Positions 27,603 to 35,183 of a stretch of DNA of 35,183 nucleotides are shown here, one piece after another. Location of the stretch: positions 1,229,215-1,264,397 of the forward strand of contig NC_017390.1 of assembly GCF_000026985.1 (NCBI RefSeq). Direction: 5' to 3'. This stretch comes from Erwinia pyrifoliae DSM 12163. Lineage in GTDB: Bacteria > Pseudomonadota > Gammaproteobacteria > Enterobacterales > Enterobacteriaceae. Below the pieces are notes generated by a model. The model saw only the letters and a list, made by a program, of their open reading frames with translations, searched no databases and was not told the origin of the DNA. Made by a program: the position numbers and the translations under genes. The first letter of the stretch is position 1; every line of letters starts with the position of its first letter.

Positions 27603-28070
27603 TTACGCCGTTTTCAGGTAGTCGATAACCATATCGTGGTGATTGCTGGTTTTGAAGTTATCGAAGACTTTCTCAACGTTGCCATCGGCATCAATCAAGA
27701 AGCTGGTGCGGTGGATGCCGTCATAGGTCTTGCCCATAAAGGTTTTTTCGCCCCAGATGCCAAACTGTTCGCTGACCTGGTGATCTTCATCTGACAGTAA
27801 AGTGAAGTTCAACAACTCTTTTTCGACGAAGCGCGACAGCTTTTCCGGTTTATCAGTGCTGATACCCAGTACTTCTACGCCGGCTTGTTTCAGCTCTTCC
27901 ATACTATCGCGCAGACCGCAGGCCTGCACGGTGCAGCCCGGCGTCATGGCTTTCGGGTAAAAATAGACCAGAACGCGCTGCCCCTGGAAGTCGGTTAAAT
28001 TTATTTGTTCACCATCCTGATCGGGCAAACTAAATTTCGGTGCTGTATCACCGGCTTTCAGTGGATTCAT
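27603..28070 (-). CDS. bcp: Bcp thiol peroxidase (peroxiredoxin Q)
   Basis: A 155-residue atypical 2-Cys peroxiredoxin (E. coli Bcp has 156) that reduces hydrogen peroxide and organic peroxides with thioredoxin. The sequence shows YFYPKAMTPGCTVQACGLRD with peroxidatic Cys46 and resolving Cys51, the conserved Pro-Thr/Cys arrangement, and the Arg-containing GIHRTSFLID region. It lies downstream of gcvR on the same strand with a 73-base gap, and converges with the broken cyclase gene. Cytoplasmic. Confidence 0.96.
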   Translation of the reverse strand: MNPLKAGDTAPKFSLPDQDGEQINLTDFQGQRVLVYFYPKAMTPGCTVQACGLRDSMEELKQAGVEVLGISTDKPEKLSRFVEKELLNFTLLSDEDHQVSEQFGIWGEKTFMGKTYDGIHRTSFLIDADGNVEKVFDNFKTSNHHDMVIDYLKTA

Positions 28071-28143
28071 TACGACTCTCCGTTAGACATGATTATGCGA
28101 GGGGTAAACTCAGACGCTTTGCTCATCTCAGGCACGAAGCGCG

Positions 28144-28701
28144 TTACGCGCCGTGGTGAGAAACAGCTTTAATAGTGCCTTGAGCCTGAAGTTCTGTACA
28201 CAGGCGTTTGAACGCTTGTTCAATAAATGAGGCATCCTGGCAGGCGGGGCTGTGTGCGGTAATCTGAATATAGAGCAACGGCGGCTGATTTCCTTGTGCC
28301 GGCTGCGTGCGTGAAACCAGCTCCGCAATATTCATCTGATGCGAATCAAACAGATCGGTAAAACGCTCAACGATATGCGGCGAATCAGTAACCTCAACCT
28401 GCACCCATACCGTGGCGGGCATCGGTTGAGGCAGGCTGGCGCGGGTACGCTTCATCACGATCAGCAGCTCCAGCTCAGCCCCCTTCAGCGGTAGCGTCGA
28501 CTCAATCAGCGTTATCGCGTTCCAGCTGCCGGACAGCAGCATAATAAAACTGAACTCTTCGCCAAGCATAGCGAGACGGCTATCTTCAATATTGCACCCG
28601 CAGCTGCTGACATGGCGAGTAATGGTATTAACAATCCCGGGACGGTCAACCCCAAGCGCGGTGATAACCAGATGGTGTTGCGATGACTGCGGCAAAATCA
28701 A
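28144..28701 (-). CDS. gcvR: GcvR, glycine cleavage repressor
   Basis: A 185-residue protein with two ACT domains (E. coli GcvR has 190). The first runs from LVITALGVDRPGIVNTITRH and the second from VQVEVTDSPHIVERFTDLF. Glycine binding controls its interaction with the activator GcvA, so it represses the gcvTHP operon when glycine is low. It has no DNA-binding domain, as expected. The C-terminus is a few residues shorter than in E. coli. Divergent from dapA across 137 bases, upstream of bcp as in E. coli. Confidence 0.96.
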   Translation of the reverse strand: MILPQSSQHHLVITALGVDRPGIVNTITRHVSSCGCNIEDSRLAMLGEEFSFIMLLSGSWNAITLIESTLPLKGAELELLIVMKRTRASLPQPMPATVWVQVEVTDSPHIVERFTDLFDSHQMNIAELVSRTQPAQGNQPPLLYIQITAHSPACQDASFIEQAFKRLCTELQAQGTIKAVSHHGA

Positions 28702-28838
28702 GCTTCCTGTCTAAATACTAATAACTGTAAGGTAAACATAAAAAAAACTGCTGACAAGCATATAGGTCGACCTGTGCACTTGCTTTTATTGCACGGTCAA
28801 ACGTACCATGAAGCACTTGTTTGTCGAGGGGATGACTA

Positions 28839-29717
28839 ATGTTCACGGGAAGTATTGTTGCGCTCGTTACACCGATGGATGACAAAGGAAATGTCTGCCG
28901 TGCGAGCCTGAAAAAACTGATCGATTATCATGTTGCCAGCGGAACTGCGGCAATTGTTTCTGTAGGAACGACCGGCGAGTCAGCTACCCTGAACCACGAT
29001 GAACACGGTGATGTGGTTCTGTTAACGCTGGAACTGGCAGATGGCCGCATTCCGGTGATTGCCGGCACCGGTGCTAATGCCACCGCTGAAGGCGTCTGCT
29101 TGACCAAACGCTTTGAAAATTCAGGCGTTGTCGGTTGTCTGACCGTTACCCCTTATTACAACCGTCCGACGCAGGAAGGATTGTATCAGCACTTCAAAAT
29201 CATCGCGGAAAGCACCGAACTGCCGCAAATGTTATACAACGTTCCTTCGCGTACCGGTACCGATTTACTGCCGGAAACCGTTGGCCGCCTGGCGAAAATA
29301 AAAAATATTATCGGAATCAAAGAGGCGAGCGGGAACTTATCGCGGGTTAGTCAGATCCAACAGCGGGTGAATGATGACTTTGTGCTGATGAGTGGCGATG
29401 ACGCAACCTCACTGGACTTTATGCAGTTGGGCGGGCAAGGCGTGATATCGGTGACCGCAAACATCGCCGCACGCGAAATGGCCGAACTCTGTGCGCTGGC
29501 TCAGCAGGGCAAATTTGCGCAAGCACGCCTCCTGAATCAGCGCCTGATGCATCTGCATCAAAAACTGTTTGTGGAACCGAATCCTATCCCGGTGAAATGG
29601 GCCGCGAAACGATTAGGATTAATAGCAACCGATACGCTGCGTCTACCGATGACGCCGCTGACCGATGACGGTTGTTCGGTTGTTGAGCAGGCACTGAAAA
29701 ACGCCGACCTGCTTTAA
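28839..29717 (+). CDS. dapA: 4-hydroxy-tetrahydrodipicolinate synthase
   Basis: A 292-residue TIM-barrel enzyme, the same length as E. coli DapA and alignable without gaps. It condenses pyruvate with aspartate semialdehyde in the first committed step of lysine and diaminopimelate synthesis. The Schiff-base Lys161 is in IGIKEASGN, Tyr133 in LYNVPSRTG, and the substrate-binding GTTGES is near residue 43. GAGGGGATGACTA precedes the ATG. It is followed 15 bases later by bamC and probably co-transcribed with it. Confidence 0.98.
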   Translation: MFTGSIVALVTPMDDKGNVCRASLKKLIDYHVASGTAAIVSVGTTGESATLNHDEHGDVVLLTLELADGRIPVIAGTGANATAEGVCLTKRFENSGVVGCLTVTPYYNRPTQEGLYQHFKIIAESTELPQMLYNVPSRTGTDLLPETVGRLAKIKNIIGIKEASGNLSRVSQIQQRVNDDFVLMSGDDATSLDFMQLGGQGVISVTANIAAREMAELCALAQQGKFAQARLLNQRLMHLHQKLFVEPNPIPVKWAAKRLGLIATDTLRLPMTPLTDDGCSVVEQALKNADLL

Positions 29718-29732
29718 ATTTAGGGAGAATTA

Positions 29733-30764
29733 ATGGTTTACTCAGTACAAAAGTCCACGGTAGCGAAAGTGGTGGGACTGTCTTTGGTGATGCTGCTAGC
29801 AGCCTGTTCTAATGACCAGCGCTACAAGCGTCAGGTGAACGGGGACGAATCTTACCTGCAGGCAGCCGATCTCAGCGATCTGCGCGCTCCAGCGGGCATG
29901 ATCCTGCCGATACAAAATGGCGACTTTGATATTCCGTCCGTTAACGCTAAAGGACAGGTGGGCAAGCGGCTTGATATTCGTCCACCGGCTCAGACGCTGG
30001 CGTTGATGAACGGTACCCGCAGCCAGTTTGCCGGTAACAGCGGTATTCTGCTGATTGACAGCCAAAGCGGCTCCATCTGGTCACGGGTGGTTGACGTAGT
30101 TGAGACGGCCAGGTTCCCTGTCGCCGATCGTCAGGATGCGCGCCAAACACTGACCACCGACTGGGTGCAGTGGAACCGTGCAGACGAAGACAATCAGTAT
30201 CGCGGCCGCTACCAGCTGAGCGTTCAGCAGGAGGGCGGGCAGCAGGCGCTGATGGTGAAGCTGCTTGAACTGCAACAGCAGGATAAAGTGGTCAACTCGC
30301 CGGTGCAGATCCAGCGTTACACCGCGCAGATGCTAAACGAAATTAGCGCCGGTCTGGACAAAATTGAAACCCGGCGTGAAGATGCCGCAGCCAGCCGTAG
30401 CCCCACGCAGATCGATGTGCAAAGCGGAGCCGATGACACCGGCCTGCCTGATCTGATCCTGCGTGCGCCGTTCAACGTTGTGTGGCAACGTCTGCCGGCC
30501 ACGCTGAAGCGTATTGGGATGGAAGTCAAAGATAACAACCGTTCGCAGGGTAGCCTGAGCGTGACATATAGCGCACCAGATAGCAGCACCTTCGATGAGC
30601 TGGGTGCTAAGGATCCGCAGCTGAAAAATGGCGATTACAAACTTCAGGTCGGCGATCTGAATAACCGTAGCAGCCTGCAGTTCCTCGATCCGAAAGGTCA
30701 TCCGCTAACCCAGTCGCAAAATGATGCGCTGGTCGCGGTGTTCCAGGCCGCATTTAGCCAGTAA
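29733..30764 (+). CDS. bamC: BamC outer-membrane assembly lipoprotein
   Basis: A 343-residue lipoprotein (formerly NlpB; 344 in E. coli), a subunit of the BAM complex that inserts beta-barrel proteins. The lipobox LLAAC has the acylated Cys at residue 25, followed by Ser, which favours outer-membrane sorting. An unstructured stretch ([17 protein letters not shown] region) that binds BamD comes next, and then two helix-grip domains, the second beginning near [20 protein letters not shown]. Start preceded by AGGGAG. A strong terminator follows. Confidence 0.97.
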   Translation: MVYSVQKSTVAKVVGLSLVMLLAACSNDQRYKRQVNGDESYLQAADLSDLRAPAGMILPIQNGDFDIPSVNAKGQVGKRLDIRPPAQTLALMNGTRSQFAGNSGILLIDSQSGSIWSRVVDVVETARFPVADRQDARQTLTTDWVQWNRADEDNQYRGRYQLSVQQEGGQQALMVKLLELQQQDKVVNSPVQIQRYTAQMLNEISAGLDKIETRREDAAASRSPTQIDVQSGADDTGLPDLILRAPFNVVWQRLPATLKRIGMEVKDNNRSQGSLSVTYSAPDSSTFDELGAKDPQLKNGDYKLQVGDLNNRSSLQFLDPKGHPLTQSQNDALVAVFQAAFSQ

Positions 30765-30769
30765 GCCAC

Positions 30770-30796
30770 AAGGCCGGAATAGCTCCGGCCTTTTTT
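30770..30796 (+). terminator. Rho-independent terminator after bamC
   Basis: AAGGCCGGA (30770-30778) pairs perfectly with TCCGGCCTT (30784-30792) around a 5-base loop, and the T-run extends to 30796. It lies six bases after the bamC stop and ends the dapA-bamC unit before the purC promoter. Confidence 0.92.
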
Positions 30797-30806
30797 ATTT
30801 GGCGCT

Positions 30807-30849
30807 GCGTAAACGATTGCTTCGGTTTTTCATCTGCGGAACATATAAT
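30807..30849 (+). promoter_or_regulatory. purC promoter with PurR-like operator
   Basis: GCGTAAACGATTGCTT (30807-30822) keeps the AAACG core and most outer positions of the PurR consensus, though less perfectly than the purM site. A perfect -10 TATAAT lies at 30844-30849, with a weak -35 (TTCGGT, 30821-30826) at 17-base spacing that overlaps the operator edge. Purine repression of purC by PurR is established in E. coli, which supports the call. Confidence 0.65.
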
Positions 30850-30957
30850 TCCACCAGACAAATTTTAACGGGCTGGCTCTGCCTGCCCGATGGTTATTTA
30901 CCTGCGGCCTGAATGATGCCGGGTACAGTTCATTATCGTTGGAGTGGAGTTAACAAG

Positions 30958-31671
30958 ATGCAAAAGAAAGCTGAGTTGTATCGCGGCAAAGCGAAAACCG
31001 TTTACAGCACCGAAAACCCGGATCTGTTGGTACTCGAATTCCGTAATGATACGTCAGCGCTGGACGGTGAGCGTATCGAGCAGTTTGATCGTAAGGGAAT
31101 GATTAACAACAAGTTCAATCATTTCATTATGACCAAACTGCAGGAAGCCGGGATCCCAACGCAGATGGAAGCCCTGCTCTCTGATAACGAAGCTCTGGTG
31201 AAAAACCTGGATATGGTGCCGGTAGAATGTGTGGTACGTAATCGCGCTGCGGGCTCTCTGGTGAAACGCCTGGGCGTGGAAGAGGGCATGATCCTCAACC
31301 CTCCACTGTTTGATCTGTTCCTGAAAGATGATGCTAAACACGATCCGATGGTCAACGAATCCTATTGCGAGACCTTCGGTTGGGTAAGCAAACCGCATCT
31401 GGCGCGTATGCAGGAGCTGACTTACCAGGCGAATGACGTACTGAGCAAGCTGTTTGCCGATGCGGGCCTGCTCCTGGTGGACTTCAAACTCGAGTTCGGC
31501 CTGTTTAAAGGCGAAGTGGTGTTGGGCGATGAGTTCTCACCGGATGGTGCGCGCCTGTGGGATAAAGACACCCTGAATAAGATGGACAAAGATCGTTATC
31601 GCCAGAGCCTGGGTGGGCTGATTGAAGCCTATGAAGAGGTGGCAAATCGCCTGGGCGTGAAGCTGGACTAA
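30958..31671 (+). CDS. purC: SAICAR synthetase
   Basis: A 237-residue phosphoribosylaminoimidazole-succinocarboxamide synthase, identical in length to E. coli PurC. It joins aspartate to CAIR with ATP in purine synthesis. Seen: [49 protein letters not shown] and [13 protein letters not shown], the full family pattern. The ATG at 30958 is chosen because it starts [13 protein letters not shown] and follows GGAG; a longer open frame from 30913 is not conserved. Monocistronic, bounded by terminators on both sides. Confidence 0.98.
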   Translation: MQKKAELYRGKAKTVYSTENPDLLVLEFRNDTSALDGERIEQFDRKGMINNKFNHFIMTKLQEAGIPTQMEALLSDNEALVKNLDMVPVECVVRNRAAGSLVKRLGVEEGMILNPPLFDLFLKDDAKHDPMVNESYCETFGWVSKPHLARMQELTYQANDVLSKLFADAGLLLVDFKLEFGLFKGEVVLGDEFSPDGARLWDKDTLNKMDKDRYRQSLGGLIEAYEEVANRLGVKLD

Positions 31672-31697
31672 CGTCATTTTTATTGACCGTCGTCATG

Positions 31698-31720
31698 AGG
31701 CCAGGGAAACCTGGCCTTTT
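31698..31720 (+). terminator. Rho-independent terminator after purC
   Basis: AGGCCAGG (31698-31705) and CCTGGCCT (31710-31717) form an 8-bp perfect stem with a stable GAAA tetraloop, followed by T's to 31720. It lies 26 bases after purC. Confidence 0.88.
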
Positions 31721-31819
31721 GCGTTATAGCGCGCCGCGCAGCGTTTTCTGGTTTTCCCCACTTCCACTGACTAAAATCGACTAAGCTATCAAAAAATTAT
31801 TTTCTCAAAGGGGACATTT

Positions 31820-32683
31820 ATGCGTTGGCAAGGACGTCGCGAAAGCGACAATGTGGAAGACCGTCGTGATCAATCAGGCACCGTTGGTGGTGGGCGCATG
31901 CGCATTCCCCGTGGTAAAGGCGGCATCGCTCTTCTGATTATCGTGATAGTGGCTGGTTACTACGGCTACGATCTCAGCCCGCTTCTCAGCGGCGGCAGTT
32001 CATCGGTCTCACCGCCCACTCAGCAGCAATGGCAGCAAACGTCAGCGAAAGAGGGCGAAGCCGCGCAGTTTACCCGCACCATTTTCGCCATGACCGAAGA
32101 TACCTGGCAGAAGCTGTTCCAGAAAATGGGTAAAATCTGGCAGGCACCTGTTCTGGTGATGTACCGCAACCAGACGTCAACCGCCTGCGGCAGCGGCCAG
32201 TCGGCAATGGGGCCATTCTACTGCCCGGCAGACAGCAAGGTTTATATCGATCTGTCGTTTTACGATGAAATGAAAACCAAACTTGGCGCCGGGGGGGAAT
32301 TCGCTCAGGGCTACGTTATCGCGCACGAGGTGGCCCACCATGTGCAGCACCTGCTGGGAATAGATCAGAAAGTGCGACAGATGCAGCAGGGGGCAAGCCA
32401 GGCCAATGTGAATCAGCTGTCGGTAAAGATGGAGCTACAGGCGGACTGCTTTGCCGGCGTCTGGGGCTACTATATGCAGCAGGAAAAGGTGCTGGAAACC
32501 GGCGATCTTGAATCAGCACTTAACGCGGCCGAGGCGATTGGTGACGACCGCCTGCAGCAGCGCAGCCAGGGGCGCGTGGTGCCGGACAGCTTTACTCACG
32601 GCACCTCACAGCAGCGCTACAGCTGGTTCAAAAAAGGTTTCGACAGCGGTAATCCTGCTCAATGTAATACCTTTGCTGATTAA
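31820..32683 (+). CDS. ypfJ: YpfJ, neutral zinc metallopeptidase family
   Basis: A 287-residue protein of the YpfJ family (E. coli YpfJ is of the same size). A cytosolic stretch, [16 protein letters not shown], is followed by a single membrane helix (about residues 31-50). A periplasmic domain then carries the zinc motif HEVAHH at 169-174, with ELQADCFAG about 40 residues later, likely providing the third ligand. Substrate unknown. It begins with AAAGGGG about 7 bases before the ATG, and tmcA follows six bases after its stop, so the two are probably co-transcribed. Confidence 0.93.
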   Translation: MRWQGRRESDNVEDRRDQSGTVGGGRMRIPRGKGGIALLIIVIVAGYYGYDLSPLLSGGSSSVSPPTQQQWQQTSAKEGEAAQFTRTIFAMTEDTWQKLFQKMGKIWQAPVLVMYRNQTSTACGSGQSAMGPFYCPADSKVYIDLSFYDEMKTKLGAGGEFAQGYVIAHEVAHHVQHLLGIDQKVRQMQQGASQANVNQLSVKMELQADCFAGVWGYYMQQEKVLETGDLESALNAAEAIGDDRLQQRSQGRVVPDSFTHGTSQQRYSWFKKGFDSGNPAQCNTFAD

Positions 32684-32689
32684 ACAGCG

Positions 32690-34696
32690 GTGAGCGATTT
32701 GCTTAGGGCGACAGCCCAAATCGAAAGACAGGGCTGGCGTCGTCTGTTGATAATAAGTGGTGATGCGTGCTGGTGCGAACAGCAGGCCGCAGCCTGTATG
32801 GCGCAGCTGCCCGGCGACTGGCTGACGGTGGGCGACCGGCCGCTCAGCGTGCTGCACTGTGCTCCACAGGCAATACGCACGCTGCTGGGACGCGAGTTTA
32901 AGCATGCGCTGTTTGATGCACGGGGCGGTTTTCATGCTGAAGCGCTGGCGGCGATGGCCGGCACGCTGCGCGCCGGAAGCTGGCTGATACTCCTTGCTCC
33001 TGAATGGGCAGAGTGGCCGCTGCGGCCTGATGCCGACTCATTACGCTGGAGCGAATGCGCCAGCCCCCTCCCGGCCACCCTGTTTATTCAACGTTTGCAG
33101 CAGCTGTTGCTGGCCGACGAGCGCGTGGTGGTGTGGCGTCAGCACCACGCCTGCACCGTTTCTGAAATTGCCAGTCTCCCATCCTGGCAGGGCGACAACA
33201 GTGGTCAGCAGCAGCAGATACTGACTCAGTTGCTGCGCGCCAGGCCGGGCATCTGTGTTGTTACCGCCGCGCGTGGCCGTGGCAAGTCGGCGCTGGCCGG
33301 GATGCTGGCCGCCCGCTGGCCGGGGCGCTGCCTGGTGACCGCGCCAGCAAAAGTAGCCACGGACGTGCTGGCGAATTATGCCGGAGAGCGTTTCCGCTTT
33401 ATTGCCCCCGATCGCCTGCTGGCCGAAGCACGCCAGCACCAGGCAGGTATTGACTGGTTGTTGATTGATGAGGCAGCCGCGATACCGGCCCCGCAATTAC
33501 AGCAGCTGGTCGCCTTGTTTCCTTATGTATTGCTGACCACTACGGTGCAGGGCTACGAAGGAACCGGGCGTGGATTTATGCTGAAGTTTTGTGCCACGTT
33601 GCCGGATGTCACGCGCTATCAGCTGGATTTGCCTTTACGCTACGCTGCGAACGATCCGCTGGAGCAGTTTATCAGCCAGGCACTGTTGTTAGAGGATGCG
33701 GTCGCCGTACCCCATTCAGATGCAGTCGTGATACGGTCATTTAAGCAACGTGACTGGGCGCGACATCCTGCCTTTATGACCGCCATCTACCAGCTGTTAA
33801 CCAGCGCCCACTACCGCACTTCACCCCTCGATCTGCGCCGGATGATGGACGTCCCCGGCATGCACTTCAGCGCCGCCCTGCAGGGGGACAACGTACAGGG
33901 CGCGTTGTGGCTGGTGGACGAGGGTGGACTAAGCGCCGAACTTGCCGCCGCCGTCTGGGCAGGTGACCGCCGTCCGCGTGGCAACCTGGTTGCGCAGTCG
34001 CTGGCGGCTCATGGCGGCCTGACTGAAGCCGCGCAGCTGCGTTCGCGGCGTATCAGCCGCATTGCGCTGGCACCCGCGCTGCGCGGTCGGGGGATCGGCC
34101 AGCAGCTGATTTCCCGCAGCTGTCAGGCGGCGCACGGGCTGGATTTTCTTTCTGTCAGCTTTGGTTTCACCCCCCAGCTGTGGCGATTCTGGCAGCGCTG
34201 CGGTTTTCAGCTGGTGCGCTTTGGCAGCCAGCGTGAAGCCAGCAGCGGCTGTTACACGGCAATGGCCATTTACCCGCTTTCAACTGCCGGGCAGCAGCTG
34301 GCGGAACGGGCGACACGGCGGCTGGCGCGTGACGGTTACTGGCTGCGCCAGCTGTTGGACCAGGACGATTTGCCGTTGGTCGCGCAGTGCGATGGTCAGC
34401 TGACTGAAGATGACTGGCAGGAGCTGGCAGGATTTGCCTGGGCGCAGCGACCGTTCGGGGCCAGCTTCGCGGCATTGGGGCGGCTGGTCAGCCAGGAGGC
34501 TTGCCAACTTCCGCTGTTGCACGCCGCACTGCTGGAAGGACAGTCTGCGGCCGTGCTGTGCAGCCGTTTCGCTCTGCCTGGTCGCAAAGCGCTATTAAGC
34601 GCCTGGCGGCAAGAGGCACGGCAGGCGTTAATTATGCTGGATCAGCCGCGTGCGTTGCGCTGGCAGCAGTGGGTTAACGGGCTAAACGCAAACTGA
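32690..34696 (+). CDS. tmcA: tRNA(Met) cytidine acetyltransferase TmcA
   Basis: A 668-residue enzyme (671 in E. coli; formerly YpfI) that uses acetyl-CoA and ATP to make N4-acetylcytidine at the wobble base of elongator tRNA-Met. Domain order: an N-terminal DUF1726 region, an RNA-helicase-like module with Walker A ARGRGKSALAG near residue 200 and Walker B-like LLIDEAAAIP, a GNAT acetyltransferase region with the acetyl-CoA loop LAPALRGRGIGQQL near residue 460, and a C-terminal tRNA-binding tail. It starts with GTG at 32690, without a strong ribosome binding site, six bases after ypfJ, suggesting translational coupling. Confidence 0.95.
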   Translation: MSDLLRATAQIERQGWRRLLIISGDACWCEQQAAACMAQLPGDWLTVGDRPLSVLHCAPQAIRTLLGREFKHALFDARGGFHAEALAAMAGTLRAGSWLILLAPEWAEWPLRPDADSLRWSECASPLPATLFIQRLQQLLLADERVVVWRQHHACTVSEIASLPSWQGDNSGQQQQILTQLLRARPGICVVTAARGRGKSALAGMLAARWPGRCLVTAPAKVATDVLANYAGERFRFIAPDRLLAEARQHQAGIDWLLIDEAAAIPAPQLQQLVALFPYVLLTTTVQGYEGTGRGFMLKFCATLPDVTRYQLDLPLRYAANDPLEQFISQALLLEDAVAVPHSDAVVIRSFKQRDWARHPAFMTAIYQLLTSAHYRTSPLDLRRMMDVPGMHFSAALQGDNVQGALWLVDEGGLSAELAAAVWAGDRRPRGNLVAQSLAAHGGLTEAAQLRSRRISRIALAPALRGRGIGQQLISRSCQAAHGLDFLSVSFGFTPQLWRFWQRCGFQLVRFGSQREASSGCYTAMAIYPLSTAGQQLAERATRRLARDGYWLRQLLDQDDLPLVAQCDGQLTEDDWQELAGFAWAQRPFGASFAALGRLVSQEACQLPLLHAALLEGQSAAVLCSRFALPGRKALLSAWRQEARQALIMLDQPRALRWQQWVNGLNAN

Positions 34697-34748
34697 AAGA
34701 GCTTTAATCTGTTAAATATGTCTGAAAGAGCATATTTGAGGCAGGCAA

Positions 34749-35183
34749 CTAACCCGCCGCCCGTAAGAGCAGAAGGAACGAGAACAAAGGCGGGGAATTT
34801 CCACCCTGCCTTTTTTCGTTTCCGGGCAGCGGCGTTCTACAGAATCCGGTAGTCGGTAAGAAGGCGCCACCGTGGATGAATGCCAGAAAGCACAAAACCC
34901 CGCTGTTGCGCGGACAGCTAACCTGCTGCGTGGTGAAATGCTTCTTTAACTCTGTGATGGCATAACCGGACGGGCGGATGAGAGGATGAGAGGTAAGGCG
35001 GTCGCTGCTCAGTGGCGGCAGCAGCAGCTGTTCCGGGTCGTCGTGCAGGCTTTGCTCGCCCAGCAGGTTATCGGCGGCGTCATACAACAGCTGGCCTTCG
35101 GCGTCGTAGCCATCACTGAAAGCGCTGCCCCGCCGCCGGGCGCGAAGGTGCGCATAATCCCCCACGTTATGTTGAACGGACGG
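34749..35183 (-). pseudogene. Rhs-like YD-repeat fragment, partial
   Basis: An open frame enters from the right edge on the minus strand and runs to 34749. Its first 50 or so residues carry YD-repeat features: YDAEGQLL, then YDAADNLLGEQ, then SSDRLTSH. These look like the spacing seen in Rhs core regions, where YDAADNRL-type motifs are followed by a DNRL/DRLT block. From about 34990 downwards the resemblance stops and the frame runs through the tmcA terminator as an unlikely tail, so this is probably a truncated Rhs remnant. Rhs proteins are secreted toxin-delivery shells, often T6SS cargo. The rest lies outside the window, so an intact gene to the right cannot be excluded. Confidence 0.45.
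34787..34816 (+). terminator. Rho-independent terminator downstream of tmcA
   Basis: AAGGCGGGG (34787-34795) pairs with CCCTGCCTT (34804-34812) over nine positions including one G-U, with an 8-base loop and a run of six T's from 34811. It lies 90 bases after tmcA and is its probable terminator. A second, AT-rich inverted repeat (AAATATG 34714-34720 with CATATTT 34731-34737) precedes it without a T-run. Confidence 0.75.

Noticed and set aside
1..35183. CRISPR arrays, tRNA or rRNA genes, intact transposons, ERIC or REP repeats
   Set aside because: No regularly spaced repeats, cloverleaf-like segments, transposase motifs or known repeat consensus were recognised on either strand by reading.

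Overview
The window looks like a chromosomal segment of an Enterobacterales member, most likely Erwinia or a close relative (Pantoea-like). The basis is near-identity, from memory, of many products to E. coli K-12 proteins (Ppk, Hda, BepA, DapA, GcvR, Upp, UraA), together with a familiar backbone order: pdeA/ppx-ppk, purN-purM, upp-uraA-hda, yfgD-bepA, bcp-gcvR, dapA-bamC-purC, ypfJ-tmcA. The genus is an inference. No rRNA, tRNA, CRISPR array or intact insertion sequence was recognised.

Layout. Bases 1-3100 are an accessory stretch: an AT-rich orphan gene, yaiL, an RluA-family pseudouridine synthase, a cold-shock-domain protein with a C-terminal extension, and the decayed remains of a DUF3750 gene. 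Bases 3094-5399 hold a two-gene minus-strand unit, an MFS carrier plus a DenD-like sugar-acid dehydrogenase. mgtE (Mg2+ channel) follows, with a structured leader. pdeA (c-di-GMP phosphodiesterase) converges on tehB, ppx and ppk. Divergent from ppk is a pstC-pstA-pstB-type operon whose two permeases carry large extra domains and which lacks pstS and phoU; a PhoB-box-like repeat lies between the two units. Then come purine and pyrimidine genes: purN-purM with a PurR operator, and upp-uraA with the conserved T-tract start region. hda has a CTG start, and yfgD-bepA follows. A membrane diguanylate cyclase, split by two homopolymer indels, sits where E. coli carries perM. The right part is bcp-gcvR, dapA-bamC, purC, ypfJ and tmcA, and the window ends in an Rhs-like remnant.

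Functional themes. Phosphate handling is concentrated around ppk/ppx and the Pst-like transporter. Nucleotide synthesis and salvage are represented by purMN, purC and upp-uraA. Envelope quality control is represented by bepA and bamC. Cyclic-di-GMP turnover appears twice: an intact phosphodiesterase and a broken cyclase. Decay and accessory insertion concentrate at the two window edges and at the perM position.

The least conventional region is the ppk-ppx / long-form Pst-like divergon. I did not find a clearly new multi-gene defence or mobile system.
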